This document shows positions 16,162 through 24,881 of a DNA stretch of 64,000 bases, one piece after another. A program made the translations under genes and the position numbers. Source of the stretch: Paenibacillus faecis. Lineage in GTDB: Bacteria > Bacillota > Bacilli > Paenibacillales > Paenibacillaceae. The first letter of the stretch is position 1; the number at the start of each line of letters is the position of its first letter. The notes beneath the pieces are model-generated. The model was given only the letters and a program-made list of their open reading frames with translations, was not told the DNA's origin and did no database searches. Where the stretch lies: contig NZ_VSDO01000005.1 in assembly GCF_008084145.1 (NCBI RefSeq), positions 496,001-560,000 on the forward strand. Reading direction: 5' to 3'.

Positions 16162-18597
16162 GTGTCAAAGAAAAAGGCTGACCGCTACAAGTTTGCCTCC
16201 AGGGCGTCATTCGCCGGAATGATAGCGATTTCAATGGCGATGCCTGCGGGATGGGCAGGAGCGGAGGGAGCTGGGACAAGACCGCACGTCCATTCGTTTG
16301 CTGCAGCGAAAGCTGAAGCGGGTACCTCGGAAGGGATCTCCCTGGATCACCTGTCCGACGAGATGAAGCTGAAGATCGCCTCCGGGGAAATACCGATGCC
16401 GGGTACGGAGACGCCGGACCCCGCGCTGGCCAAGTTCTCGAAAGAGCAGGCCGTGGCCAAAATCAAGGAGCTTTTTCCGGATTTAAAAAACGCTGAAGCC
16501 GAGCGGATCGAACTAGGTATCACAAACGTCTATCCTCGTCCGGCCAATCAAATGGTTTGGAACATTAGCTGGAGCTTCCGGAACGGTAACACTTATCATG
16601 GATTCGACTCGCAGGTGGACGCGATGACGGGAGATTTGATCAGTACATATCTCTCGATCCCGGGCGATGAGAACGAGACGTACTATCCTCCCAAGCTGAC
16701 GCGGGAAGAGGCGCTGGAGCAAGCCAAAGCGTTTATTGCCAAGGCGGCGCCCTCCCTTTCGCTGCAGGATCTGAAGGCCGGGGATACCGATGTATGGGGG
16801 CGGACGGCCACCTTGTTTGGCCCGGTGGAATACAATTTTCATTTTAATGTGCTGCATCAAGGAATTCCTACTTCATCCGAATACGTCTATATCGCCATCG
16901 ATGGCAATGGTCGTGTGACTTCGTTCTCGAAATCATCGGATCGCCCGGTATACCCGGAAGCCGCGGCCACGATCAAGCAGACGGAGGCGGAACAGCTGTT
17001 CAAGAACCAACTGAATGTGGAGCTGACTTATAGTCCCGTCTATAGAAACTCGGAAATCACGGACTGGGTGCTGGCCTGGAAGCCGACCGAGCTTTCTTCT
17101 TATCCGTTGGATGCCGTCACCGGAAAGCGTTTCGATTACCAGGGGGAAGACGTTTCGGAGGCTCCCCGGGGATATACGCCGATTCCAGCCGGAAAGAAAC
17201 GGTTTGTGCCGAACAACACGGGAAAAGAGCTGACCGCCGACGAAGCGGTAAAAGTGGTGAAGCAGGCGGTCAAGATTCCGGAAGGGCGAACGCTATCCTA
17301 CTCCAGACTGGATACGGATTATATGAATCCCGAGCGGAAGATTTGGCGGCTTACATGGGACGGACAGGACGGAAAGTACAACCTTAACACGCCTCCGGCA
17401 CAGACCAGCGCGGAAGTCGACGCGTCAACCGGACAATTGCTTGAATTCCAGATGGAACAATACGGTGTTCAAACCGACGGAACGACGGCGGCCTCCATAG
17501 CGGCGCAAGTGCCCACCCTTTCGAAGGAAGCGGCGAAGCGGAGAGCTTTTGAACTGGTGAATCAACTGGTACCCCGGGCCGACATCGATTATAAGCTGGT
17601 GGAACAGGAGGGCGAAGACCACCTTACGGAAAATAAATCGGGATATCGCTACTCTTTCAGACGTTTTATTAAAGATATCCCGGTAAATAACCGTGAACTG
17701 ACGTTAACTTTAGATCTGAACGGAGACCTGCAGTATTTTGGCATAGGCCGTGAGCCGGGCTTGGATAAGTTGAACGGGGATCCGGCGACCAAGATAGCGA
17801 AGGAAGAGGCGCTTAAGATATTCCGGGATCAATATGGTGCAAAGCTGCAGTATATGCAGACCGGCGGTCATTATGTGGATAATTCCTATGTAAAAGAAAA
17901 GATCCGGTTGGCTTATGTGGCCGAATTCAAAGACCCGGCAAAGAACGGCCAAGTTTTGGATGCAACGAGCGGGCGGTGGATTACGTTATATGAGAATGGG
18001 GACGGTACCGGACCTCAGACGGAGCCTACCGATCTGAAAGGCCATCGGGCGGAAAAAGATTTATCCGTGCTGCTTCAATATCGCCTCATCTCTCCGGATT
18101 TGAACGGACAGATCAAGCCGGATGAAGAGATCACGGCCGGAGAGTGGTTGACGATGATGGCGAAGGCGGTTAATCCGTATGCGGAGAATTATGGCCTCGA
18201 CTCGCCCGCTTCGTCGAAGGCGGTTTCCGTAGTTCTCGCCGACAGCCCGTATTATAACGGAGTGGTGTATGCCGCGGAACGGAAGTGGATTAACCCCGAG
18301 GAGGCCTTCCAAGCCGAAGCGAAGCTGACGCGGGAGCAGTTGGCCGTTATGCTGGCCTCGATGGTCAAGTATAACAAGATGGCTTCGTTTTTGACGGAAG
18401 ACGAGAGCCTGAATTCCTTGTCCGATAAGGAAGAAGTCAAGCATAAGGGCGAGGTCGCCTTGTCCATGAAGCTAGGGTTGCTGCAGGGGCAAAACGGACG
18501 GTTTAACCCGGCCGGCAAAGTGACCCGGGCCGAAGCAGCGTCGGTGATCATGACCTTGGTAAAGCTGCAGGGCAAGATAGACCAATCCGTGCGGTAA
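16162..18597 (+). CDS. Exported YcdB/YcdC-domain protein with C-terminal SLH motifs
   Basis: 811 residues from a GTG with AGAAAGG upstream. An N-terminal basic region and hydrophobic stretch (to about residue 34, AGA) form a Sec signal. The middle (about residues 85-620) is a series of PepSY/YcdB-like repeats (LTREEALEQAKAFI, LTADEAVKVVKQA, IAKEEALKIFRDQY). Residues 640-811 hold S-layer-homology-like motifs (ITAGEWLTMMAKA, LTREQLAVMLASM, VTRAEAASVIMTL), which in this family bind pyruvylated cell-wall polymer. It is therefore probably a cell-surface protein; the enzymatic role is unknown. A 36-bp tandem repeat runs across its stop codon. Confidence 0.85.
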   Translation: MSKKKADRYKFASRASFAGMIAISMAMPAGWAGAEGAGTRPHVHSFAAAKAEAGTSEGISLDHLSDEMKLKIASGEIPMPGTETPDPALAKFSKEQAVAKIKELFPDLKNAEAERIELGITNVYPRPANQMVWNISWSFRNGNTYHGFDSQVDAMTGDLISTYLSIPGDENETYYPPKLTREEALEQAKAFIAKAAPSLSLQDLKAGDTDVWGRTATLFGPVEYNFHFNVLHQGIPTSSEYVYIAIDGNGRVTSFSKSSDRPVYPEAAATIKQTEAEQLFKNQLNVELTYSPVYRNSEITDWVLAWKPTELSSYPLDAVTGKRFDYQGEDVSEAPRGYTPIPAGKKRFVPNNTGKELTADEAVKVVKQAVKIPEGRTLSYSRLDTDYMNPERKIWRLTWDGQDGKYNLNTPPAQTSAEVDASTGQLLEFQMEQYGVQTDGTTAASIAAQVPTLSKEAAKRRAFELVNQLVPRADIDYKLVEQEGEDHLTENKSGYRYSFRRFIKDIPVNNRELTLTLDLNGDLQYFGIGREPGLDKLNGDPATKIAKEEALKIFRDQYGAKLQYMQTGGHYVDNSYVKEKIRLAYVAEFKDPAKNGQVLDATSGRWITLYENGDGTGPQTEPTDLKGHRAEKDLSVLLQYRLISPDLNGQIKPDEEITAGEWLTMMAKAVNPYAENYGLDSPASSKAVSVVLADSPYYNGVVYAAERKWINPEEAFQAEAKLTREQLAVMLASMVKYNKMASFLTEDESLNSLSDKEEVKHKGEVALSMKLGLLQGQNGRFNPAGKVTRAEAASVIMTLVKLQGKIDQSVR

Positions 18598-18720
18598 ACC
18601 GCAGGTTAGTGGCGCCGAGCTGATATGCGGTAAAGTGCAGCTTAGTGGGACCGAGCCGGTGTGCGCTAAAATACAGGTTAGTGGGTTCGAGCCGGTATGC
18701 GGAACGAAAGATCAGGTTTA
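18592..18720. repeat. 36-bp tandem repeat crossing a stop codon
   Basis: Three 36-bp units (18592-18627, 18628-18663, 18664-18699) plus a partial fourth, each starting CGGTAAA or CGCTAAA and containing AGGTTAGTGG and CGAGCCGGT. The first unit includes the stop codon of the SLH protein (18595-18597). Units are about 75-80 % alike. There are no spacers, so it is not CRISPR. Confidence 0.85.
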
Positions 18721-18816
18721 GGGGAGGGGTCCGTGAGGATCCCTCCTCTTTGTACGGGGACCCGGTCGTTGAGAATGGGAGCCGAGCGCCGATTGGCTGG
18801 TTCCGAGTACCGATCC

Positions 18817-20034
18817 CTATGCGGCCGGGAGATTTTTCCGTAAAGGGATCAGAACCAGAAACCCGGCCAGGAAGCACAGCCCTGCGGCTCCATACCAAGC
18901 CTCCAAAGGAAAGGCTTTTTTCAGCAGCCCGGACAGGCTCATGCCGAGCAGCATCGTCCCCGTCATAAGCGGTGTACGAATACCGGTAACTCTCCCGATT
19001 AAAGCGGAGTCCGTATGCTGCATGACGAGCGTCTGGTTTCCGATAAGAATCGCAGGCTGCAGCAAGGCCACGAACCCTTGGGTCAGCATGGTCAACCACA
19101 GGACGGGGGAGAGGCCGGTTGTCGCGATGCCAATGGCATTACACAAGAGACCGATCCGCAGCATGCGAAGAGGGGGAATTTTGGCGGATAAAGCAAAGGC
19201 AGCCATGCCGCCGGCGATTTCCCCCAGTCCATACGGGACACTGAGCCATTGGATATTCTGGGCGGGCAAGCCGAGCTTCTCCGTCACGAGAAAAATACCG
19301 AGCGGAGAGATTAGGCCAACTCCGAATCCGACCGCGGCAAAGGTGAAGGAAAGCCGTTTTAGGATAGGGTTCTCCCATACGTACCGGAACCCTTCGCCGA
19401 TTTCCCTTAAGAAAGAAGCGGGCAAGGCTGCGGATTGGGCTTCCGAATGCGGATCAGGCGGAATGCGCAGCAAAGCGGCCGCGGAGCCAAGGAATGCCGT
19501 AAAGACGATGATCAGTGTGATTTCAATGCCGAAATGTCCGTATACCCAGGTTCCCAGAATAGGTCCGACAACCATAAACACGGCAAACAAAGCCTGCAGC
19601 AGAGACATGCATGGGGCGGCCTCCGTTTCCGATAAATGCTGCTTAAACAGCTTCATGCCGGCCGGTTGAGCGAACTGTGACAGAATTGAAGAGCCCAGTA
19701 GGCTAAGCAAAACGGCCAAAAAGGAGTTCGATTGAAGCATCAGGAAGACGAAAATGACCGATAAGGCGCTCAGCACTTCACACCAAACCATGGTTTTTTT
19801 GGGACGCCAGCGGTCAGCAAATACCCCGCCGATCAACGAGAATAGCAAGATCGGGCCATACTCGGCTACAGAGACCAGCGATACAGCCAAGGCATCGCCG
19901 TCCGTATCTTCCATAACGAAAAGAAGTACGGCGAAATTTCGAATCCATATCCCCAACTGCGAGAACAGACTGGATCCGATAACCGCACGAACATACCGGC
20001 TCCGGAACAGCTTTAACGGGTTGTTTTTTACCAT
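18817..20034 (-). CDS. MFS multidrug-type efflux transporter
   Basis: 405 residues with twelve predicted membrane segments. The cytoplasmic loop between segments 2 and 3 (GGVFADRWRPKKTM) matches the MFS motif. It would export small molecules using the proton gradient; the substrate is unknown. GGAGG lies just before the start. The gene is divergent from a TipA-like MerR regulator, and its promoter (20071-20101, minus strand) has the 19-bp spacer typical of MerR activation, so drug-inducible expression is likely. Confidence 0.88.
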   Translation of the reverse strand: MVKNNPLKLFRSRYVRAVIGSSLFSQLGIWIRNFAVLLFVMEDTDGDALAVSLVSVAEYGPILLFSLIGGVFADRWRPKKTMVWCEVLSALSVIFVFLMLQSNSFLAVLLSLLGSSILSQFAQPAGMKLFKQHLSETEAAPCMSLLQALFAVFMVVGPILGTWVYGHFGIEITLIIVFTAFLGSAAALLRIPPDPHSEAQSAALPASFLREIGEGFRYVWENPILKRLSFTFAAVGFGVGLISPLGIFLVTEKLGLPAQNIQWLSVPYGLGEIAGGMAAFALSAKIPPLRMLRIGLLCNAIGIATTGLSPVLWLTMLTQGFVALLQPAILIGNQTLVMQHTDSALIGRVTGIRTPLMTGTMLLGMSLSGLLKKAFPLEAWYGAAGLCFLAGFLVLIPLRKNLPAA

Positions 20035-20070
20035 GTAGAACGGCCTCCTCAGTTTTATTTTTTCTGGATC

Positions 20071-20101
20071 AGCGTAAGCTCTAACCCGAGGAGAGGGTCA
20101 A
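20071..20101 (-). promoter_or_regulatory. MerR-type promoter of the MFS gene
   Basis: Read on the minus strand: -35 TTGACC (20101-20096), a 19-bp spacer and -10 TACGCT (20076-20071). A 19-bp spacer instead of 17 is the hallmark of promoters untwisted by MerR proteins. The spacer has CCTCGGG at the same place as CCTTAGG in the facing promoter. Confidence 0.7.
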
Positions 20102-20124
20102 GGGGGGCCGGAAATTTTAAAGTG

Positions 20125-20155
20125 TTGACTCTTACCTTAGGGCAGGGGCTAAGCT
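20125..20155 (+). promoter_or_regulatory. MerR-type promoter of the regulator gene
   Basis: -35 TTGACT (20125-20130), a 19-bp spacer with outer CTTA/TAAG arms, and -10 TAAGCT (20150-20155). It lies 24 bp before the merR start and is probably autoregulated. Confidence 0.75.
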
Positions 20156-20179
20156 GGGGAGCGAAAGGAGTGAGGCGAG

Positions 20180-20932
20180 ATGCGTCTTTCTGTAAAAGAG
20201 GTTTCTGAACTGGCAAAGGTCACGGTAAAAACGCTGCATCACTATCACAAAATCGGCTTGCTGGCCCCGGCGGAAGTCACGGAGGCAGGTTACCGCTTAT
20301 ACGGTGACGGGGAATTGGAGCGGCTTCAGCAAATTTTGTTTTATCGGGAGTTGGACTTTCCTCTGGAGCAAATCAAGGAGCTGCTTGCGGGGCGAACCGA
20401 TCGGGGAACTATTTTGAAGGAGCAAAAGGAACTACTGTTGCGGAAGCGGAGGAAACTGGGTGCCATCCTTGAGACCTTGGAACAATCGATCGCTGCGGCG
20501 GAACGGGGCGAGCCGATGGACGGGCGGGAGATGTTTCGCGGTTTTGACAACGAAGCGGCTTGGGCCGAAGCGCTGGAAGAGCAAAACCGGCATTTAAAAG
20601 AAAGCTATGGCGTCGATTTGTTGGACTCGGAGCGGATCGATGTTCCGACGCTAAACGAGCAGGCGGCGGAAGCGGCGGATTTCATGGCCCGGATGGCCGA
20701 AGCGCTGAGGGATGGGATTAAGCATAATGATGAAGAGGTTGGACAACTGATTCGCCGTCATTTAAACTTCCTGGAGCGGCATGGCCATCCCGCCCGGATC
20801 GAGGATTTTGTGGAGCAGACCCGGTTTTTCCGGGAGGACGACTTTCACCGGCGCATGCTGGAAGGACAGCAAACCGGCCTGGCTTATTATCTGGCCGCCG
20901 CTGCGGAATCGCTGATGGGGGCAGCTGAATAG
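20180..20932 (+). CDS. MerR-family regulator with TipAS-type ligand domain
   Basis: 250 residues. A MerR winged helix is at residues 1-70 (VSELAKVTVKTLHHYHKIGL and GYRLYGDGELERLQQI), followed by a dimerising coiled coil (about 75-110) and a C-terminal all-helical TipAS-like domain (about 125-248) that in relatives traps bulky hydrophobic drugs. GAAAGGAG lies before the start. The divergent MFS exporter and the two facing 19-bp-spacer promoters make this a likely drug-sensing switch for that exporter and itself. Confidence 0.9.
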   Translation: MRLSVKEVSELAKVTVKTLHHYHKIGLLAPAEVTEAGYRLYGDGELERLQQILFYRELDFPLEQIKELLAGRTDRGTILKEQKELLLRKRRKLGAILETLEQSIAAAERGEPMDGREMFRGFDNEAAWAEALEEQNRHLKESYGVDLLDSERIDVPTLNEQAAEAADFMARMAEALRDGIKHNDEEVGQLIRRHLNFLERHGHPARIEDFVEQTRFFREDDFHRRMLEGQQTGLAYYLAAAAESLMGAAE

Positions 20933-21009
20933 ACGAGATGGAGAGCGGAGTGACTCCGGCCGGAGAAGGGAGATATTCCTGCTGCTAGCAGGCTTCGAAA
21001 GGGTAGGGA

Positions 21010-21163
21010 AGAGCAGAGTGAGGTTAGGGCAGAACAGAGCGAGAGTACGGCAGGGCAAAGCAGGGCGGAGCAGGGCAGGGCAGAGCAGGGCAGAGCAGGG
21101 CAGGGCAGAGCGAGAGCAGGGCAGGGCGGAGCGAGAGCGAGGGCAGGGTAGGGCAGAGCGAGA
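21010..21163. repeat. G-rich minisatellite (GGGCAGAGCA units)
   Basis: Irregular tandem array of GGGCA, GAGCA and GGGCGGAGC units just after the merR gene. Between 21073 and 21105 it has five GGG runs separated by 2, 7, 7 and 2 bases, satisfying the usual G-quadruplex pattern. Short versions recur near 21440-21480 and 21760-21797 inside the following 317-bp array. Confidence 0.8.
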
Positions 21164-22045
21164 GTTCCATAGTAAAAATCAGCGCGCAGCTCTACCATGT
21201 TCGCCGGGGCCTGTCCGGGCTCAGGCCGAATTTCTAACGGAAGCTATAGCAGCTATTTCGTCCAATGAGACCGAATTAGAATTCTAACGGAAGCAGTAGC
21301 CGCTATTTGGGCAAAATGAGGTCATTTTGACGGGGATGAGCCCAAATAGGCGCTACTATGTCCGTTAGAATTTCAAAAAGGCCAATATTCGCGAAATAGC
21401 GGCTATTATTTCCGTTAGCGCGGTTAGCAGGCTTCGTAAAGGGCAGGGCAAGGCAAGGGCAGAGCAGAGCGAGAGCGAGAGTTCCATAGTAAAAATCAGC
21501 GCGCAGCTCTACCATGTTCCGCCGGGGCCTGTCTGGGCTCAGGTTGAATTTCTAACGGAAGCTATAGCCGCTATTTCGTCCAAAAAGGCCGAATTAGAAT
21601 TCTAACGGAAGCAGTAGCCGCTATTTCGGCAAAATGAGGTCATTTTGGCGGGAAAGAGCCCAAATAGGCGCTACTATGTCCGTTAGAATTTCAAAAAGGC
21701 GAATATTCGCGAAATAGCGGCTATTATTTCCGTTAGCGCGGTTAGCAGGCTTCGTAAAGGGCAGGGCAAGGCAAGGGCAGAGCAGAGCAGAGCGAGAGTC
21801 CCATCGTAAAAAGCAGCACGCAGCTCTACCATGTTCGCCGGGGCCAGTCCGGGCTCAGGCCGAATTTCTAACGGAAGCTATAGCAGCTATTTCGTCCAAT
21901 GAGACCGAATTAGAATTCTAACGGAAGCAGTAGCCGCTATTTGGGCAAAATGAGGTCATTTTGCGGGAAAGAGCCCAAATAGGCGCTAGTATGTCCGTTA
22001 GAATTTCGAAAAGGCGAATATTCGCGAAATAGCAGCTATTATTTC
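21164..22045. repeat. 317-bp tandem triplication with 83-bp hairpin elements
   Basis: Starts of equivalent positions (GTTCC/GTCCC) fall at 21164, 21481 and 21798, so the period is exactly 317 bp twice; the third copy is truncated. Each copy contains a G-rich spacer, a TCTAACGGAAGCTATAGC segment and the 83-bp hairpin element (21285-21367, 21603-21685, 21919-22000). Copies are highly similar, so the amplification is recent. No coding region is supported. Confidence 0.88.
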
Positions 22046-22183
22046 CGTTAGCGCGTCATCAGCCCGCTACTATCGGGATGTTGTTTCCTTCCGTTAGCGC
22101 GTCATCAACCCGCTTCGATCGGGATGGTGCTTTCTTCCGTTAGCGCGCCGTCAGCCCGCTTCTATCAGGATGAAGCTTCCTTC
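22046..22183. repeat. 46-bp tandem repeat overlapping the mazG-like gene end
   Basis: Three 46-bp units at 22046-22091, 22092-22137 and 22138-22183, each CGTTAGCGCG then CAGCCCGCTTC-like then ATCGGGATG-like. The third unit covers the last codons and stop of the minus-strand mazG-like gene (stop at 22165). Confidence 0.85.
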
Positions 22184-22506
22184 CGCTGGACGGTGGCATA
22201 ACGGGCCGACAGTTTATTTTTGTGCGACTGAAAAATGTCTTCCAGCGGGATATCGTACTTATTGGCGATCACGATTAGGTTGCCCAGTACGTCGCCCAGC
22301 TCTTCGGTTAATTCCTGCTTGTTGTGCTCATACGTTCCCGGGGGCTCGTCCGGTCGATCCCTGCCGATTTCCAAGGCTCGGATGGCCCGGGCGACTTCCC
22401 CGGTTTCCTCCGCCAGAAAGCCGATCCTTATAAAAATGTCCAACTCGGACCAGCCTCTGGATTCATAGTAGTCTTTCACCCATTCTTGAAATGAGGTAAC
22501 GTCCAT
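22165..22506 (-). CDS. MazG-like nucleotide pyrophosphohydrolase (YpjD-like)
   Basis: 113 residues, the size of single-domain MazG-like proteins. The metal-binding helices are visible: GFLAEETGEVARAIRA (EExxE, about residues 30-45) and ELTEELGDVLGNLIV (about residues 65-79). The family hydrolyses non-canonical or excess nucleoside triphosphates. GAGGAAAA precedes the start. Its last codons are built from a 46-bp unit that is tandemly repeated downstream. Confidence 0.85.
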   Translation of the reverse strand: MDVTSFQEWVKDYYESRGWSELDIFIRIGFLAEETGEVARAIRALEIGRDRPDEPPGTYEHNKQELTEELGDVLGNLIVIANKYDIPLEDIFQSHKNKLSARYATVQRKEASS

Positions 22507-22634
22507 TTAAGTTTTCCTCCGATCCTGGTGCTGTCTTGAAAAAGCTAGCCTTGTGTTTCCGCTCATAAGCGTAACACAGGACCGGGGGAACAGGGGAGTT
22601 TACATTTTATAATAGATAAGGGGGTCTTATATTT

Positions 22635-23474
22635 ATGAACGATAGTTACTCCATTCCCGACCTTTTGAGAAGAATCATCGAGTGGGAGCGCCGTATGGTA
22701 CCTGAGGTTCCCTATCTTGAAAAGCCGACGGGGCTGTTTCTCGGATTTCGCGAAAATGAAAACGGAGGCTACGCTTGTTCCCCGGCCGACTCGATCCTGT
22801 TCGCCAACACGGGGATGGATGGGGTCCACTATTCGCTGTTAACGGATTTCGGAAAGGCGGCGGATTTGGAACAAGCTCCGGTCATTCGCGTAGCTCCTAT
22901 GGATTTCGGGAACTGCGTAAACCTTGTTGCCGGGAATCTCAGCGACTTTTTCTCCCTACTCTTCTATGGTCACGAGGGATTATTGTTTAATGAATTTCGC
23001 TCGGAACAGGAATATGCCCGGTATCGGGTGGGGGAAGAGGAGGACCAGACCACGGCGTATTTTGATCACCGCAAATGGAGAGAACAAAAAAAGCGGGTCA
23101 GCGAGGCGGCGATCGATCAATTTCAATTCGAGCCTATTGAACATCCTTTTCGCTATATTCAAACCTTGCGGGCTGAGCGCGAAAAATCCATAGTGCTTCC
23201 CACAAAAGACGGGTTAGGCATCCTGCCGCGTTCGGAAGAGGAGATGGGGGAAACTTATTCGGCACACCCGTGGTCCGGGAAGGAGATTCCGTGGAACGCT
23301 CCGGACGAAATCAAGGATTTTATCGCGCGGGCGGATGTGGTGCCGTTTCTGGCATTTGTGCGGGATTTTCAAGCGGAATTCAATACGGCTACAGAGGCGC
23401 TCCGGATGATCTGCCGCAAGCTGGAAACGATCGGGCTGCACCAAGACGCGGCTCGGCTGCTGCACTGCATGTGA
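22635..23474 (+). CDS. Uncharacterised protein, possibly SUKH (SMI1/KNR4)-like
   Basis: 279 residues, soluble, acidic, no signal peptide. I do not recognise a family with certainty. The N-terminal half (SPADSILFANTGMDGVHY, then APVIRVAPMDFG and LSDFFSLLFYG) resembles the glycine/aspartate-containing core of SUKH-fold immunity-type proteins. The C-terminal 100 residues are helical. It starts with AAGGGGG upstream and stands alone. The last codons (LLHCM) belong to the first unit of a 44-bp tandem repeat that crosses the stop codon. Confidence 0.6.
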   Translation: MNDSYSIPDLLRRIIEWERRMVPEVPYLEKPTGLFLGFRENENGGYACSPADSILFANTGMDGVHYSLLTDFGKAADLEQAPVIRVAPMDFGNCVNLVAGNLSDFFSLLFYGHEGLLFNEFRSEQEYARYRVGEEEDQTTAYFDHRKWREQKKRVSEAAIDQFQFEPIEHPFRYIQTLRAEREKSIVLPTKDGLGILPRSEEEMGETYSAHPWSGKEIPWNAPDEIKDFIARADVVPFLAFVRDFQAEFNTATEALRMICRKLETIGLHQDAARLLHCM

Positions 23475-23625
23475 TACTATGTTTCGGTTTCAATGTTCCC
23501 CTGCTGCACGGCATGTCCATCCTATGTTACGTTTACATGTTCCCCTGCTGTACGGCATGTAATCCTATCTTTCGGTTTTCATGTCCCCCTGCTGTACGGC
23601 ATGTAATACTACCTTTCGATATCTT
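23457..23625. repeat. 44-bp tandem repeat crossing a stop codon
   Basis: Units at 23457-23500, 23501-23544, 23545-23588 and a partial one to about 23625, each starting CTGCTG(C/T)AC(G/T)GCATGT and containing CTATnTTnCG. The first unit encodes the last residues and stop (23472-23474) of the preceding gene. Confidence 0.85.
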
Positions 23626-23702
23626 GCCTTTTCACTCGCCAAAAGGGATGTTCAACCCTCTGATCCGTTATAGTTAGAGGTATAAGAGGAGGCGATCGCG
23701 AA

Positions 23703-24317
23703 ATGAGTGGCCTATCCATTAAATATTTTGATTATGGTCAGGAACAGATCGATTATTTGACGCAGGCGGACCCGGATTTGGGGGAGGCGATAGCCAGAAT
23801 CGGCCGCCCGGAGCGGCCCGTCATTCCTGACTTGTTTACGGCGCTTGTACACGCCGTTATCGGCCAGTTGGTTTCGACGAAGGCGGTGAATACGATTTGG
23901 GGACGCATGCAGGAGAGGTTTGGCGAGATCTCGCCGGGTAGCCTGGCGTCCCGTTCGGCGGATGAGATCCAGGGCTGCGGCATGACGATGAAAAAAGCGC
24001 TGTGCATTTGGGAAATCGCCCGAAAGGCGGCGGAAGGCGAACTGGATTTCAGCGGCTTGTCCCGGCTTGGGGATGAAGACATCATCACGGAGTTAATGCG
24101 GTTAAAAGGGGTTGGCCGCTGGACGGCGGAGATGCTGCTCCTGCACAGTCTGGAGCGGCCGGATGTCGTCAGTTGGGGAGACCTGGCGATTCGCCGGGGG
24201 ATGATGAGGCTGTATGGGCTGTCCGCCTTGACGAAAGCCCAGTTCGACGCCTATCGTGCCAGGTATTCGCCCTATGGCTCCGTCGCCTCCATTTATTTGT
24301 GGGAGCTGTCGGTCTAG
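23703..24317 (+). CDS. alkA: DNA-3-methyladenine glycosylase II (AlkA-like)
   Basis: 204 residues of the HhH-GPD superfamily; short, lacking the N-terminal beta domain of E. coli AlkA. The helix-hairpin-helix is MRLKGVGRWTAEMLLL (about residues 133-148), and the catalytic aspartate is D160 in SWGDLAIRRG. It excises alkylated purines. AGAGGAGG precedes the start. It converges with adaB, overlapping its stop by 4 bp, within an alkylation-repair group (adaB, adaA). Confidence 0.9.
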   Translation: MSGLSIKYFDYGQEQIDYLTQADPDLGEAIARIGRPERPVIPDLFTALVHAVIGQLVSTKAVNTIWGRMQERFGEISPGSLASRSADEIQGCGMTMKKALCIWEIARKAAEGELDFSGLSRLGDEDIITELMRLKGVGRWTAEMLLLHSLERPDVVSWGDLAIRRGMMRLYGLSALTKAQFDAYRARYSPYGSVASIYLWELSV

Positions 24318-24880
24318 CCTACCGTTCGGTCGAGACTCTCGGTGCCCCTCGCGTTTCCCTCGCTCCCCTTCCGCTCCAGTTCCAGCAGCCGGGCTTTCAT
24401 CTCGAGTCCTCCGCGATAACCGGTTAGGGTCCCGTTTTTGCCCACGACACGGTGGCAGGGCACGGTGATGAGCACCGGATTGGCGCCGATGGCCGACCCG
24501 ACCGCACGGACGGAAGACGGCCTGCCGATGAGCGCAGCGATATCGGAATACGACGAGGTTTGCCCGTAAGGGATTTGAAGCAGCGCGGCCCAGACCGCCG
24601 ATTGAAACGCCGTCCCCCGTAAATCGAAAGGTAGGGTAAAGCGGCTAAGGCTTCCTTGAAAATAGGCGGTGAGCTCCGCGGCGTAAGGCCGTAGCCGTGC
24701 TTCGTCCCGGATCAGGGCGGCGCGAGGGAATCTGCGGTTGATCCCGTCGACGAGCTCTTGAAAATCCGCCCCTTGCGATCCTACATAACAGAGTCCTTGC
24801 TCCGTGGCCGCGAGATAAAGGCTCCAGTTCTCGAAGCGATAATGCATCCAGTAGATGGACAGAGTAGGTTTCGTCTTCAT
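24314..24880 (-). CDS. adaB: Methylated-DNA-protein-cysteine methyltransferase
   Basis: 188 residues. The acceptor cysteine is C142 in the PCHRV motif, and the recognition helix is SSVRAVGSAIGANP. The protein takes the methyl group of O6-methylguanine onto its cysteine in a suicide reaction. It lies one base after adaA on the same strand with GGAGG before the start, reproducing the adaAB adaptive-response operon of Bacillus. The name ogt would be equally valid biochemically. Confidence 0.93.
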   Translation of the reverse strand: MKTKPTLSIYWMHYRFENWSLYLAATEQGLCYVGSQGADFQELVDGINRRFPRAALIRDEARLRPYAAELTAYFQGSLSRFTLPFDLRGTAFQSAVWAALLQIPYGQTSSYSDIAALIGRPSSVRAVGSAIGANPVLITVPCHRVVGKNGTLTGYRGGLEMKARLLELERKGSEGNARGTESLDRTVG

Positions 24881-24881
24881 T

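Noticed and set aside
18548..19099. 183-residue minus-strand ORF across the 36-bp repeat and the MFS gene end
   Set aside because: Overlaps the MFS gene in another frame; the repeat length is a multiple of three, which keeps the frame open by chance.
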